Under the pieces are notes generated by a model. The model made no database searches. It was not told the origin of the DNA and worked only from the letters and a program-made list of their open reading frames with translations. DNA of 64,000 nt from Nostoc sp. 'Peltigera membranacea cyanobiont' 210A. Lineage in GTDB: Bacteria; Cyanobacteriota; Cyanobacteriia; Cyanobacteriales; Nostocaceae. This document shows, one piece after another, positions 51,512 to 61,217 of the stretch. The position numbers and the translations under genes are program-made. Numbering within the stretch: the stretch's first letter is position 1; every line of letters begins with the position of its first letter. The DNA lies in contig NZ_NOLJ01000001.1 in assembly GCF_002246015.1 (NCBI RefSeq), forward strand, positions 558,293 through 622,292, given 5' to 3'.

Positions 51512-52945
51512 ATGAACTTTTTTGATAAATTGAATAGAAATATCTTACAAAATCAAAGCTTACTATTTGTAGGACTCGATCCAAATCCAGAGATGATGCC
51601 TGGGCGTTATGAATCGGAAGAACTCATCGCTGGTTTGGAGAAGTGGTTACAATTCATTATTGCGGAAACTTCTGATTACGTTTGTGCTTATAAACCGACA
51701 CTTGGCTTTTATGAAGCGTTAGGTATTCCTGGTTTAGAACTGCTGTACAAAACTTTAGCAGCTGTTCCAGCCCACATCCCAGTGATTTTAGATGCCAAAC
51801 ACAGTGACTTAAATACTAGTACCATCTTTGCCCAGACTGTGTTTACACAATGGCAGGTGGACGCAATCACTCTCAGTCCCTATACAGGACAAGATCACGT
51901 AGCACCTTTTTTAGTCTATCCTGATAAAGCGGTGTTTATTTTATGCTGTACTTCTAATCCAGGTGCAGAAGCTCTACAGCAATATCCTACAAAGGAATCA
52001 CCCCTTTATTTACAGGTAGTAAAAGAATCAAAAACCTGGGGAACTCCAGAACAATTGGGTTTGGAAGTGGGAACTACAAATCCTGAAGTTTTAGCACTTA
52101 TTCGAGCAGTTGCACCTGAACGAATTATTATGGCGCGTAGCATCTGGGCGGAGGGTCAAAACCTGAAACAAATTTTAGAAGCTGGCTTGAATAGTAATGG
52201 TGATGGTTTACTGATTCCTGTTCCTCAAGATATGTTGGGAAACACACAATTATCAGAAGAAGTCCAGTCTCTACGTGCAGAAATTAATCAAATCAAAACT
52301 GAAATTATTCACGAAAATTCTACTTGTTCTGTGTGGTTTCCTGATGTTTGTTTTCTAAATCAGCACCCCCACCAAGATTTGATTTTACAACTTTACGATC
52401 TTGACTGCATTATGTTTGGCAGTTTTGTCCAAGCATCAGGAGCGATATTTCCTTATTACATCGACTTACGCAAAATTATTTCCAATCCCCAAGTTTTTAA
52501 TCAAGTTCTCACAGCTTATGAGGATATTTTGAAGAACCTCAATTTTGATAGATTAGCAGGTATTCCCTATGGTTCATTACCAACTGCGACTGGTTTAGCT
52601 TTGCGCCTTCACTGTCCGATGATTTTCCCGCGTAAAGAGGTGAAAGCACACGGAACTCGGAGAGTAATTGAGGGTAACTTTCATACTGGTGAAACAGTTG
52701 TAGTGGTTGATGATATTCTCATTAGTGGTAAAAGTGTTATGGAAGGGGCAGGAAAGTTAGAATCAGCTGGATTAAAGGTTAATGATATTGTGGTATTTAT
52801 CGACCATGAACAGGGGGTGAAAGATAGGTTACAGCAAAATGGTTATTGCAGTCATGCGGTTTTAACTATTTCGGAAATTACTAATACTCTCTATCAAGCA
52901 GGGCGAATAAATGAAGAACAATTTTCAGCGTTTGCTGAAATTTAG
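51512..52945 (+). CDS. pyrFE: bifunctional orotidine-5'-phosphate decarboxylase / orotate phosphoribosyltransferase
   Basis: Catalyses the last two steps to UMP. Residues 1-270 are OMP decarboxylase: FVGLDPNPEMMP, the substrate Lys in CAYKPTLGFYEALG, and the catalytic DAKHSD. Residues about 280-477 are orotate phosphoribosyltransferase, with the PRPP-binding VVVVDDILISGKSVMEGA and the flexible-loop region EVKAHGTRRVIEG. The order (decarboxylase first) is opposite to animal UMP synthase and is known in cyanobacteria. The 477 residues are normal. The promoter region is occupied by a heptamer array and an inverted-repeat element, 31 bp before the ATG. Confidence 0.93.
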   Translation: MNFFDKLNRNILQNQSLLFVGLDPNPEMMPGRYESEELIAGLEKWLQFIIAETSDYVCAYKPTLGFYEALGIPGLELLYKTLAAVPAHIPVILDAKHSDLNTSTIFAQTVFTQWQVDAITLSPYTGQDHVAPFLVYPDKAVFILCCTSNPGAEALQQYPTKESPLYLQVVKESKTWGTPEQLGLEVGTTNPEVLALIRAVAPERIIMARSIWAEGQNLKQILEAGLNSNGDGLLIPVPQDMLGNTQLSEEVQSLRAEINQIKTEIIHENSTCSVWFPDVCFLNQHPHQDLILQLYDLDCIMFGSFVQASGAIFPYYIDLRKIISNPQVFNQVLTAYEDILKNLNFDRLAGIPYGSLPTATGLALRLHCPMIFPRKEVKAHGTRRVIEGNFHTGETVVVVDDILISGKSVMEGAGKLESAGLKVNDIVVFIDHEQGVKDRLQQNGYCSHAVLTISEITNTLYQAGRINEEQFSAFAEI

Positions 52946-53103
52946 TAATTGGAATAATGGAGAGTAGGGAATGGGGAATTGGGAGAGACACGATTAATCG
53001 CGTCTGCAATGGAGGAAGATTTTTATTGTCTACTTCTTGTTGAGCAGATTTAATTACTCGGTTCAATCTAGTAACTAGAATAATTTTCGCTTTGAAATTA
53101 ATT

Positions 53104-54204
53104 ATGAATTTTTCACTGAATCAACTACTTAGATGGTTAATTTTTACGTTGTTATTTCCTCTAGTATTTCTCAATGGTTGGCTAGCATTTTTGCTGGTTA
53201 AAAACTTCCAACCTGTCGTCACAATTCTTGTTTTGGCTACTTTGCTTGCATTCGTTTTAAACTATCCTGTTTCGATTCTCCAACAGCGGAGAGTTAAACG
53301 TAGCTATGCAGTAGCATTAGTTTTTATATTAGCATTGGTAATTGTTGTGGCTCTGGGTATCACTTTAGTACCCATTGTTTTAGAGCAATTTAATGAAATG
53401 GTTAAAGTCTTTCCTCAATGGATTGATTCTAGCGAAGAAAAACTTCAGATTGTCAATAATTGGTTGTTTAAACATAAAATAAATGTGAATCTAAGTCAGC
53501 TATTAGCACAAGTTACTGACCAATTACCTAATGAATTAGAGTTTGTTTCCGATAAGCTTTTAAGTATTATTATAGATACAATTGATAGTATTTCTGAGGC
53601 GTTAATCACAGTAGTGCTAACTTTTTACTTGTTGTTAGATGGCCCAAGAATTTGGGAGGCGATATTTAAGAAGTTACCTGGAAATATTGCCCAACAAATA
53701 AGCCAGTCTATTCAGCAAAACTTCCAAAATTACTTAATTGGTCAGGGAACTTTGGCTTTGCTGATGGGTGTTTCAATAACATTATTGTTTTTAGCTTTTC
53801 AAGTCCAGTTTGCTTTGCTCTTTGGTTTGGGAGTTGGACTTTTGAGCTTAATTCCCTTTGGTGATGTCGTCAGTCTGGTTTTAATAACTTTAATCATAGC
53901 GTCACATGACTTTTGGCTAGCAGCTAAGGTGTTTGCAGTAGCTGTTGTTATCGATCAGTTAATCGATCAGGCGATCGCACCACGTCTTTTAGGTAAATTT
54001 ACTGGCATTAGACCAATATGGATATTAATTGCTCTGCTTGTAGGAACCAATATTGGCGGAGTCTTGGGTTTACTAGTTGCGGTACCTGTAGCTGGTTTTA
54101 TCAAAGATGTAGCAGATGGTTTTTCTAAATCTGTTAATTCTGATAACCTGGGTGAGGGTGAAGCAGGATCGGAATTGTTGGTAGAAGAATCAATATCGCA
54201 ATAA
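53104..54204 (+). CDS. AI-2E family transporter (PerM/YdiK type)
   Basis: Polytopic inner-membrane protein of the AI-2 exporter-like superfamily. Hydrophobic segments lie at about 10-30, 34-50, 60-85, then a long soluble stretch (ASSEEKLQIVNNWLF type), then a cluster of helices from about 150 to 340. Family hallmarks: LVPIVLEQFNEMVKVFPQW, PFGDVVSLVLI and the late VIDQLIDQAIAPRLLG. About 366 residues, normal length. I chose the ATG at 53104 over a TTG at 53092. Members export small molecules or ions; the substrate here is unknown. Next to pyrFE on the same strand with a 158-bp gap. Confidence 0.88.
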   Translation: MNFSLNQLLRWLIFTLLFPLVFLNGWLAFLLVKNFQPVVTILVLATLLAFVLNYPVSILQQRRVKRSYAVALVFILALVIVVALGITLVPIVLEQFNEMVKVFPQWIDSSEEKLQIVNNWLFKHKINVNLSQLLAQVTDQLPNELEFVSDKLLSIIIDTIDSISEALITVVLTFYLLLDGPRIWEAIFKKLPGNIAQQISQSIQQNFQNYLIGQGTLALLMGVSITLLFLAFQVQFALLFGLGVGLLSLIPFGDVVSLVLITLIIASHDFWLAAKVFAVAVVIDQLIDQAIAPRLLGKFTGIRPIWILIALLVGTNIGGVLGLLVAVPVAGFIKDVADGFSKSVNSDNLGEGEAGSELLVEESISQ

Positions 54205-54322
54205 GTTTTGGATAAAAATTGTCATCTCTAGGGTTAAAAGTAAGTAGCAACGGTGTCATTTAGGTCGTATTCACTCAAGTCAACCTTATTCCCAAACCTC
54301 GTAAATTGGCTAAGGAATTGAT

Positions 54323-55024
54323 ATGGACAAATTGCCCCCAAAACAGTTAGTCAAAAACATTTATCAGGAACTACTGCCTAGATTACAGATTGAAAGTATC
54401 AATCCCTGCGATCCAATTAAGGTAAGCTATCTTCCACAACCTTGGCAGCTGCTTGGCAGAGGAAATTACGCCGTAGTAGTTTATCACCCCGATTACCTTG
54501 ACTGTGTAGTTAAGATTTATGCCCCAGGACGGACAGGTTTTGAAGAGGAAGTAGAAGTTTACCGTCGTCTAGGTTATCATCCAGCCTTTTCTGAGTCTTT
54601 GTACGCCAAGGATGGATTTTTAGTCTTGAAACGGCTTTATGGAACAACCCTCTACGATTGTATGCACTTTGGTTTACCAATTCCCAAGCAGGTAATAAAG
54701 GACATTGATGAAGCTCTTGACTATGCACGAAGTCGTGGACTCCACCCTCATGATGTCCACGGGCGTAATGTCATGATGTACCAAGGCAGAGGATTAGTTG
54801 TAGATATATCAGATTTCCTGCATCAAGAAGCTTGCTCAAAGTGGAATAACCTCAAAAAGGCTTACTACTGGTTATATCTGCCCGTGTTTTACCCACTTGG
54901 ACTGCGCGTACCATACTTTGCCTTAGATATCGTCCGCAAATGTTATCGCTTGGGAACTTCTGTTAAAACTTTTTGTTGCCAACTACCCCTAAGATTAACT
55001 AATATTAAGTATTTAAAACGTTAA
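54323..55024 (+). CDS. protein kinase-like fold protein
   Basis: Small (233 residues) kinase-like protein. Visible core: Gly-loop LLGRGNYAVVVY (43-54), Lys64 in VVKIYAPG, acidic helix FEEEVEVYRRLGY (73-85), catalytic loop HPHDVHGRNVMM (Asp144, Asn149), and metal Asp161 in VVDISDF. The C-lobe is short and ends in hydrophobic, aromatic stretches (YYWLYLPVFYPLGLRVPYF). It is more like RIO/sugar-kinase types than eukaryotic Ser/Thr kinases. The substrate is unknown. No partner gene is adjacent. Confidence 0.65.
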   Translation: MDKLPPKQLVKNIYQELLPRLQIESINPCDPIKVSYLPQPWQLLGRGNYAVVVYHPDYLDCVVKIYAPGRTGFEEEVEVYRRLGYHPAFSESLYAKDGFLVLKRLYGTTLYDCMHFGLPIPKQVIKDIDEALDYARSRGLHPHDVHGRNVMMYQGRGLVVDISDFLHQEACSKWNNLKKAYYWLYLPVFYPLGLRVPYFALDIVRKCYRLGTSVKTFCCQLPLRLTNIKYLKR

Positions 55025-55207
55025 GAGCGATCGCCAGACAACTTTTGTGCTGTCCAATTCTTGCCCATTTTGGCACTTTCGTCATCAACACTTCGTTGAT
55101 AAATTTTATTGTTGCTTGCGATCGCTGAATGTATCGAAGGCGATCGCGTAGACTACCAGAGGCGATCGCTCCTTATCTCCCAAATCTAATTAAAAAGCGA
55201 TCGCGCT

Positions 55208-56182
55208 CTAAATCTTCGATTTTAGGTAATTTATGAAAGACGTACATGAAAGTAAAAAGAACTTTGCATCAGCAATAGTTAGATCAGGCTCAGTCAACAT
55301 AGCATGTCTGATACCTCCCTCATCACTTGTATATCCATACAGAATTAAGAATGAATTTTTTAAAGCGGGATGTAAATTGTGAGAAACTTCCAGAACCTTC
55401 AGAGCATCTGCTAAAGTTCCCTTTGGTTTTCCAGTAATAGCTTTTGCTACACTTTCAACAGCAGAAATAGATTCTTTGATAGAGTTTCTGTAGTCAGGAT
55501 TTTCTCTGTTAGTCATTAAAGCAAGGGAGCCCTTCAAATGGCTGGACACAGCAGGAAAATTTTTATCATCTACTGCTTGCTCAAGCATTTCAATTTCTTG
55601 CTCATTGGTGATATCTGTGAATACACCTCCGACAAATCTATAACCTGCCAGTTCTCTTTCTAATACAGAGTTTATATCTTCTACAAGTTTCGGAGATTTG
55701 AAATAGTTTATAGTGATCTCAAGAAAGTCGTAAACTTCATACCATTGGCACTTTTCAAAATATTCTAATAACCAGGTTACAGATTCTCTTGGTGTTGCCG
55801 AGAAGTCATCCAAAATATACTTAAAATATTTTTCCCAAACATATACAATAAAGTCATCTACATATCTGTCCGAATACATATAGTTAGATATGGTTTTTGA
55901 GTATTTTAAAAAGAAATTTGCACTTAATACATTCCAAAGAGAATTACGTAGAGCATGATTCATACTATCGATTTGGATAATCTCAGATATTGGCTTCAAG
56001 CCTCGTCGTTGGCTAAAGGTCTTGGCTGAAACCTCAACTGCGAAAATTTCAGGTAAATGTTGTTTCGCCTCGTATTCAGCAATTTTTTCAGGATCATGTA
56101 TATGACAGTATCCAGAAGAATTAGCTTTGAGCTTACATTTTTCTCCAGATTTAGTTATGGCTTTGCAATTAGCTGCTGACAT
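55208..56182 (-). CDS. AbiJ-NTD4-like abortive-infection family protein with N-terminal Cys/His motif
   Basis: A 324-residue protein. Residues 5-30 hold a C-x7-C-x8-C-x2-H pattern (CKAITKSGEKC, then GYCHIHDP), a likely zinc-binding knuckle. The region around 75-95 (MNHALRNSLWNVLSANFF) resembles the AbiJ N-terminal domain 4. The C-terminal 120 residues (DYRNSIKESISAVESVAKAI, TLADALKVLE, LHPALKNSF and YGYTSDEGGIRHAML) match the HEPN-like domain that accompanies it. HEPN domains are often RNases; the RH in GIRHAM may be catalytic. A phage-defence role is inferred from the family. It is divergent from the kinase-like gene and lies next to a toxin-antitoxin pair. Confidence 0.7.
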   Translation of the reverse strand: MSAANCKAITKSGEKCKLKANSSGYCHIHDPEKIAEYEAKQHLPEIFAVEVSAKTFSQRRGLKPISEIIQIDSMNHALRNSLWNVLSANFFLKYSKTISNYMYSDRYVDDFIVYVWEKYFKYILDDFSATPRESVTWLLEYFEKCQWYEVYDFLEITINYFKSPKLVEDINSVLERELAGYRFVGGVFTDITNEQEIEMLEQAVDDKNFPAVSSHLKGSLALMTNRENPDYRNSIKESISAVESVAKAITGKPKGTLADALKVLEVSHNLHPALKNSFLILYGYTSDEGGIRHAMLTEPDLTIADAKFFLLSCTSFINYLKSKI

Positions 56183-56265
56183 ACGAAATCACTTCGAGGA
56201 TATCTTTATTAAGATAGCAGTCTTATCAATGAAGCTTAGTATTAATTAAAACGCCGACAGTGGTC

Positions 56266-56435
56266 TAAGAGGATGTTTGAAAAGCCGCAAAGTATACTAG
56301 AAACCCCTCTCCAAACCTCTCCCCGAAACGGAGAGAGGCTTTGAAACCCCCATTCCCTTGTAGGGAAGGGGGGCTAGGGGGGTTAGGTTTGGGAGGCTTA
56401 GATGTTAGCAATAATACTTTTCAAACAACCTCTAA
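56266..56435. mobile_element. 170-bp inverted-repeat element overlapping the end of the DUF5615 gene
   Basis: Left end TAAGAGGATGTTTGAAAAG; right end reversed TTAGAGGTTGTTTGAAAAG. Two C/G-rich hairpins lie inside. The stop codon of the toxin gene is within its last bases. Confidence 0.7.
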
Positions 56436-56788
56436 TAGCTTTTATCAATATAAGCACTCAAAAACACCAGTTGGTTTACCATCTCCTCAGCCGAACGAGT
56501 AGCAACCAACTTGAGCAACCCTTGTAACTGTTGCCCTACGGAATAGCGTTGTTGCTGCAACAATATAATGCCAGCATGATTTCTTTCTGTGGCTAAAAAC
56601 TCGTTATGTAAGCAGCAAAAGTCTCTTCGGTTGTAGCTATAGATAACACGCCCTTGCTCTGTTGCCCAAATTAGCTGCTCATCATCAGAATAGCTCTGCC
56701 TGCTCACATCGGCCACTGTCACAACATCCAAGTTTGCATTACAGAAAGCTTTGATTAGGGACTTCTCAACACTGTCCTCATCTAACAT
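56432..56788 (-). CDS. DUF5615 PIN-like toxin
   Basis: A 118-residue PIN-like (Mut7-C related) protein. The acidic residues of the fold are visible: LDEDSVEKSL at the start, DEQLIWA in the middle and NRRDF after VIYSY. Proteins of this type pair with DUF433 proteins as putative toxin-antitoxin modules. The stop of the DUF433 gene lies 15 bp before this ATG in the same frame, so the two are surely co-translated. The TAG stop comes from the end of an inverted-repeat element, so the last residues may be altered, although the length is normal. Confidence 0.8.
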   Translation of the reverse strand: MLDEDSVEKSLIKAFCNANLDVVTVADVSRQSYSDDEQLIWATEQGRVIYSYNRRDFCCLHNEFLATERNHAGIILLQQQRYSVGQQLQGLLKLVATRSAEEMVNQLVFLSAYIDKSY

Positions 56789-56803
56789 ACAAACGAATTT
56801 GGC

Positions 56804-57121
56804 TCACTGTCTCTTCGCCGTGTACTCAGCTTCCAAACGGTCGTATTCTTCAATTTCTGCGGCAATCTCCGTGTCAATTACTTCCTGGTTAGCATAGTAG
56901 TAAGCTAGCGCTGCATAAACTTGTGCCAACATTAGCTGTGGTCTTTGGACAACTATCTCTTCCGGTTTCATGCCTGCGTTGAAATCGATCGCAATATTAT
57001 GTACCGTAATCCGGTGTCCCGCAATCCGAGGACGACCACCACAGGTTCCGGGTGTGCTGACAATCAGCGTGCCAATGTCGGTAATTGTTTGCATAGCTTG
57101 TTTACTAAATTTTGCTCTCAT
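56804..57121 (-). CDS. DUF433 antitoxin-type protein
   Basis: About 105 residues with the DUF433 core: GTLIVSTPGTCGGRPRIAGH, RITVHNIAIDF, GMKPEEIV, QLMLAQVYAALAYYYANQ. The fold is HTH-like and the protein is the presumed antitoxin and repressor of the pair with the DUF5615 gene 15 bp downstream. The start is taken as the ATG at 57121; a later Met (57094) would give MQTITDIGT and is also possible. Confidence 0.8.
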   Translation of the reverse strand: MRAKFSKQAMQTITDIGTLIVSTPGTCGGRPRIAGHRITVHNIAIDFNAGMKPEEIVVQRPQLMLAQVYAALAYYYANQEVIDTEIAAEIEEYDRLEAEYTAKRQ

Positions 57122-57347
57122 AGACAACTGAGCAATTTTAAACTTCTTCTAATCTAGAAATATAAATATCCAGTTGTTTATTTAGCTACCTACAGCAAAA
57201 TAAAACATTTATCCCTAATAATTAGGAGTCTACCATTAATCCCAGAATACCAAACATCCTGCTTGCATTGGAGACGATAGACTTTTATATAAGAGTAACT
57301 TTTACAAAAACTCGAATTTTCTAACATTTCAAAGCAGGTATGGGGCA

Positions 57348-59258
57348 ATGGTGCGATTAAAACTGTGGCAGTGGGTAGTCTTAGCAATCCCGATCGCGTT
57401 TATCATCATTTTTTTACTGGTGTCTGCCGGTTCACAAATTCATGCGTGGGGCATTAATTGGATTTGGGGTGTATTCACCGTTTTATTTGTTGGTTGGCGT
57501 TGGCTGCTAGTCAAATGGACTCAACCAGCTGTTAACGAGGTGGAAGCTGTATTAACTCAAGTCCGTGAAGAACTGGAATCGACAGCAGAGGATAGAGTAA
57601 GGCTACCTGTGGGAAGTGACACCACAAAACTTGCAGAAACCGCCCTTCAAGAGATTCTCCAAGCAGCACAAAGCGATCGCCCGATTTGGGAAGACTGGCA
57701 AAGTTTTTGGACGCGATGTCAGGATTTAGTTGTGGCGATCGCTCATATCTATAATCCTCAGATTCAATATCCCCTGCTGAACATTTACGTCCCCCAAGCT
57801 TATGGGCTGATTAGGGGAACGGTAGATGATATGGATCAGTGGATGCAAAAGTTATCCCCAATCCTCAATCAGGTAACGGTTGGACAAGCATACCAAGGAT
57901 ATGAAGTCTACCGGAAGTTGGAACCATCGGCTCGGAAATTCTGGAAAGTTTGGAACTGGGCACAATGGATCTTAAATCCGGTGGCGGCGGTGGCAAAACA
58001 AGCCAGTCAGGGTTCTAGTAACCAAGCAACTCAGCAATTATTGGGGAATTTGAGCCAGTTATTTCGGGAAGCTGCCCTGAGAAACTTATGCCGACAAGCG
58101 ATCGCACTTTACGGAGGTAGCACATTACCAGTTCCAGCAACCGTAGCTTCCCCACCAACTTTACCCAAGGCAAAAACCCAAACACTCCGAGAAATCTTGA
58201 CTCAAGTTCAACCAGCTAAGGCGGTTGAGCAAAAACCCGTGAATATTCTGCTGGTAGGGCGCACGGGTTCAGGAAAAAGTAGCCTGATTAACACGCTATT
58301 TCAGGCGGATCTCGCAGCCGTCGATGTTTTACCCAGTACCGATCGCATTCAGAATTATCAATGGCAGACTGAAAGTGGGGAAACCCTGACGCTTTTGGAC
58401 ACACCTGGTTATGAACAAGTCAACCGTGCCGAACTCCGAAATTTGGTGCTTGATTATGCCATCAATTCAGATTTGCTGCTGTTAGCTACTCCTGCCCTCG
58501 ATCCTGCCCTGCAAATGGATGTGGACTTTTTGCAAGATATAAGAGCAGAAGTTGCAGATTTACCTGCGATCGCTATTGTCACTCAAGTAGATCGGCTGCG
58601 TCCCATCCGCGAATGGCAACCGCCTTATGATTGGGAATGGGGCGATCGCCCCAAAGAAATTGCCATTCGCGAAGCCACTGAATATCGCGCTAAACTGCTA
58701 GGAAACTTCTGTAATCTAGTTTTACCAGTGGTTACAGGTGACAGCAAAACAAATAGAGTTGCCTGGGGAGTAGAGGCGCTATCGTTGGGATTAGTGGATG
58801 CGATCGCACCAACCAAGCAACTCCGTCTCGCCCGCTTTTTGCGTAATCTAGAAGTCCGCATTGTCGCCGCCGCCAAAATCATCGACCACTACACCTTCCA
58901 AATGACGACAACACAAGGATTAACGGCATTGCTCAAAAGTCCCGTCCTTCAGTTTGTTTCTACGCTCTCAACCGGATCTCCGGCTTTAGCATATATGCTG
59001 GCGGAGCAAATTCCTGTGGAACAGTTGCCAATTGTCATTGGTAAACTACAAATGGGATATGAACTTTTCTCACTCTTGAACCCCAACGCGCTCAACTTTG
59101 AATTGCTATCCCTTTGGCCGCTACTGCTGCAAAACACCGCTGCACCCGATCGCAACGCCTGGGCATTTGGTCATGCCCTAGTGGAGTACTGGACTCAAAA
59201 TCTAACAATTGAACAACTCCGAGAGCGATTTGAGTATTATTTGGCGATCGCTAAATAA
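57348..59258 (+). CDS. membrane-associated Era-like GTPase
   Basis: A 636-residue protein with two N-terminal membrane segments (about 8-27 and 33-50). Near residue 304 the GTPase domain begins: P-loop GRTGSGKSSL, switch-region Thr in STDR, LLDTPGYEQ (G3) and IVTQVDRL (TxxD, G4). The C-terminal 180 residues are helical with a weakly hydrophobic part. This is the YfjP/YcjX-like group of dynamin-neighbour GTPases often tied to envelope integrity or stress; the role here is unknown. AGGT with a short spacer precedes the ATG. Confidence 0.8.
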   Translation: MVRLKLWQWVVLAIPIAFIIIFLLVSAGSQIHAWGINWIWGVFTVLFVGWRWLLVKWTQPAVNEVEAVLTQVREELESTAEDRVRLPVGSDTTKLAETALQEILQAAQSDRPIWEDWQSFWTRCQDLVVAIAHIYNPQIQYPLLNIYVPQAYGLIRGTVDDMDQWMQKLSPILNQVTVGQAYQGYEVYRKLEPSARKFWKVWNWAQWILNPVAAVAKQASQGSSNQATQQLLGNLSQLFREAALRNLCRQAIALYGGSTLPVPATVASPPTLPKAKTQTLREILTQVQPAKAVEQKPVNILLVGRTGSGKSSLINTLFQADLAAVDVLPSTDRIQNYQWQTESGETLTLLDTPGYEQVNRAELRNLVLDYAINSDLLLLATPALDPALQMDVDFLQDIRAEVADLPAIAIVTQVDRLRPIREWQPPYDWEWGDRPKEIAIREATEYRAKLLGNFCNLVLPVVTGDSKTNRVAWGVEALSLGLVDAIAPTKQLRLARFLRNLEVRIVAAAKIIDHYTFQMTTTQGLTALLKSPVLQFVSTLSTGSPALAYMLAEQIPVEQLPIVIGKLQMGYELFSLLNPNALNFELLSLWPLLLQNTAAPDRNAWAFGHALVEYWTQNLTIEQLRERFEYYLAIAK

Positions 59259-59504
59259 CGAGTTTACTAACTACGTAACCGCAGTAGATTAAACATCATA
59301 AGTTGTATTAGAAGACATAAGCAACTTACGAATATTCACTTGCAAAACTTCAAGGTGCTTATACCACGAGTGAAGAAAAAATGCGTTAACAGATTGCCCT
59401 TTCAATATCTAAAGTTAAGATTACGATTAAGAGTAGGTGTCTGCTGAAACCTACCCGCTTTACCTGAGTTTTTATACAGACATCCCTTTTGTTCGGAGTT
59501 CTTT

Positions 59505-61184
59505 ATGAAAAATATATTACAAACCTCCATCTCTCAAGCACAGAATTCAGATCAAAGCTATAGTATTTCGTCTTACAACAGGCTGCTTTCGGTCGTGAAG
59601 GATTTGGCTTGTGTGCGGACTATTGAGGAAATTATTGAGATTGTGCGTTTAGCTGCTCGCGATCTCACAAATGCTGATGGAGTAACTTTTGTATTGCGGG
59701 ATGGTGAATGTTGCCACTATGTCGATGAAAACGCCATTGGCCCACTTTGGAAAGGTATGCGTTTTCCGCTCAAGTCTTGCATCTCCGGTTGGGCGATGCT
59801 CAATAAACAAGCAGCCGTAATTGAGGATATTTACCAGGATGCACGAATTCCGATTGAGGCGTACAAAGTAACTTTTGTCAAAAGTTTAGTGATGGTTCCG
59901 ATTCGGGTTTCCGATCCACTGGGTGCGATTGGAGCTTACTGGAGTACACGCCACCTAGCCACGCCCCAAGAGATCGGACTACTTGAGATTTTGACAGATA
60001 CTACAGCAGTTGCGATCGCAAACGTGCAACTTTTCCAGAAATTGACGAACCAAAATGCCCTAAAAGACAAATTTATTGCGATGCTGGCTCACGAGTTGAG
60101 GAATCCCGTTGCCCCCATCTCCAACGGCGTTCAACTACTGAAGTTGAAGCTAGGACAGACTGGCGCAGTTGGGGAAACAGTTTTAATGATGCAACACCAG
60201 ATTAAGCACCTCTCGAAATTGATCGATGAGTTACTTGACGTATCGTCCATCACTTATGGGAAGATTTCATTAAATCTTGAGAAGGTTAATCTGGTGGAAT
60301 TGGTTCGCCAAAGTCTCAATGACCACGCACAAGCAATAAAAAGATGGAATCTTAACGTAGTACAAGACTTGCCAAACATACCCGTGTGGGCTTATGTTGA
60401 TTCCACTCGCTTCTTCCAAATCTTTGGGAACCTTCTTGATAACGCCTTAAAGTTTTCCCAACCAGATGGGACGATTTGGGTAGATTTCTCAGTTATTCCA
60501 GGTGAGAATGGCTCAGGTAGTGTGGCGGCCTTATCTGTAAGAGATACAGGTATAGGGATAGACCCGACAATATTACCAGAACTTTTCGAGCCGTTTACCC
60601 AGGCCGATCGCAGTTTAGACCGTTCGCGGGGCGGGCTAGGTTTGGGACTTTCGGTAGTCAAAAGTCTTGTAGAACTTCATGGTGGTAATGTTGAAGCCTC
60701 AAGTAGAGGGATAAATTTGGGAGCAGAATTCAAAGTCACTCTCCCTGTATGCGAAGAGATTACAACCTTGGACAAAGACCTAGAGATTACAGAGGCGGCG
60801 AAAAAATCGTTGAAGATTTTAGTCATCGAAGATAACGAGGATTCAGCCGTATCATTACAAGCAGTACTTGAGCATTTTGGGCATGAAGTTTTCATTGCCG
60901 AGAATGGAATTTTAGGGGTAGAAACTGCAAAGAAGCTTGAGCCTCATGTAATTATTTGTGACATCGGACTTCCTGAAATGGATGGATTCGCCGTTGCACA
61001 GGAACTAAGTAAAGATTCCAAGTTTACTCGCTCAATTCTGATTGCACTTACCGGCTACGGTAGCCAAGAGGATCGGCAACTTGCGCTGAAGTCTGGTTTC
61101 AAATGCCACTTGACCAAGCCTGTAGACTTTGAAATACTGATAGCAGAAATCGATCGATACTTTGATGAAGTATTATCAAGTTGA
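59505..61184 (+). CDS. GAF-containing hybrid sensor histidine kinase with receiver domain
   Basis: Soluble two-component protein of 559 residues. GAF domain about 20-180. Dimerisation helix with His196 in MLAHELRNPVAP. ATP-binding domain: NLLDNALKFS (N box), RDTGIGIDP (G1), FEPFTQADR (F box) and GLGLGLSVVKSLV (G2). Receiver domain from about 430: acidic pair in VIEDNEDS, phospho-acceptor Asp486 in IICDIGLPEMDG, Thr in ALTGYGS, and Lys in LTKPVD. All key residues are present. The GAF ligand is unknown; no chromophore Cys is obvious. It stands alone. Confidence 0.9.
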   Translation: MKNILQTSISQAQNSDQSYSISSYNRLLSVVKDLACVRTIEEIIEIVRLAARDLTNADGVTFVLRDGECCHYVDENAIGPLWKGMRFPLKSCISGWAMLNKQAAVIEDIYQDARIPIEAYKVTFVKSLVMVPIRVSDPLGAIGAYWSTRHLATPQEIGLLEILTDTTAVAIANVQLFQKLTNQNALKDKFIAMLAHELRNPVAPISNGVQLLKLKLGQTGAVGETVLMMQHQIKHLSKLIDELLDVSSITYGKISLNLEKVNLVELVRQSLNDHAQAIKRWNLNVVQDLPNIPVWAYVDSTRFFQIFGNLLDNALKFSQPDGTIWVDFSVIPGENGSGSVAALSVRDTGIGIDPTILPELFEPFTQADRSLDRSRGGLGLGLSVVKSLVELHGGNVEASSRGINLGAEFKVTLPVCEEITTLDKDLEITEAAKKSLKILVIEDNEDSAVSLQAVLEHFGHEVFIAENGILGVETAKKLEPHVIICDIGLPEMDGFAVAQELSKDSKFTRSILIALTGYGSQEDRQLALKSGFKCHLTKPVDFEILIAEIDRYFDEVLSS

Positions 61185-61217
61185 CATTTGCTACTTGTGA
61201 ATTTTGACTGAGGAGTG

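Noticed and set aside
57190..57387. 65-codon minus-strand frame
   Set aside because: Overlaps the start and RBS of the GTPase gene and has no recognisable features.
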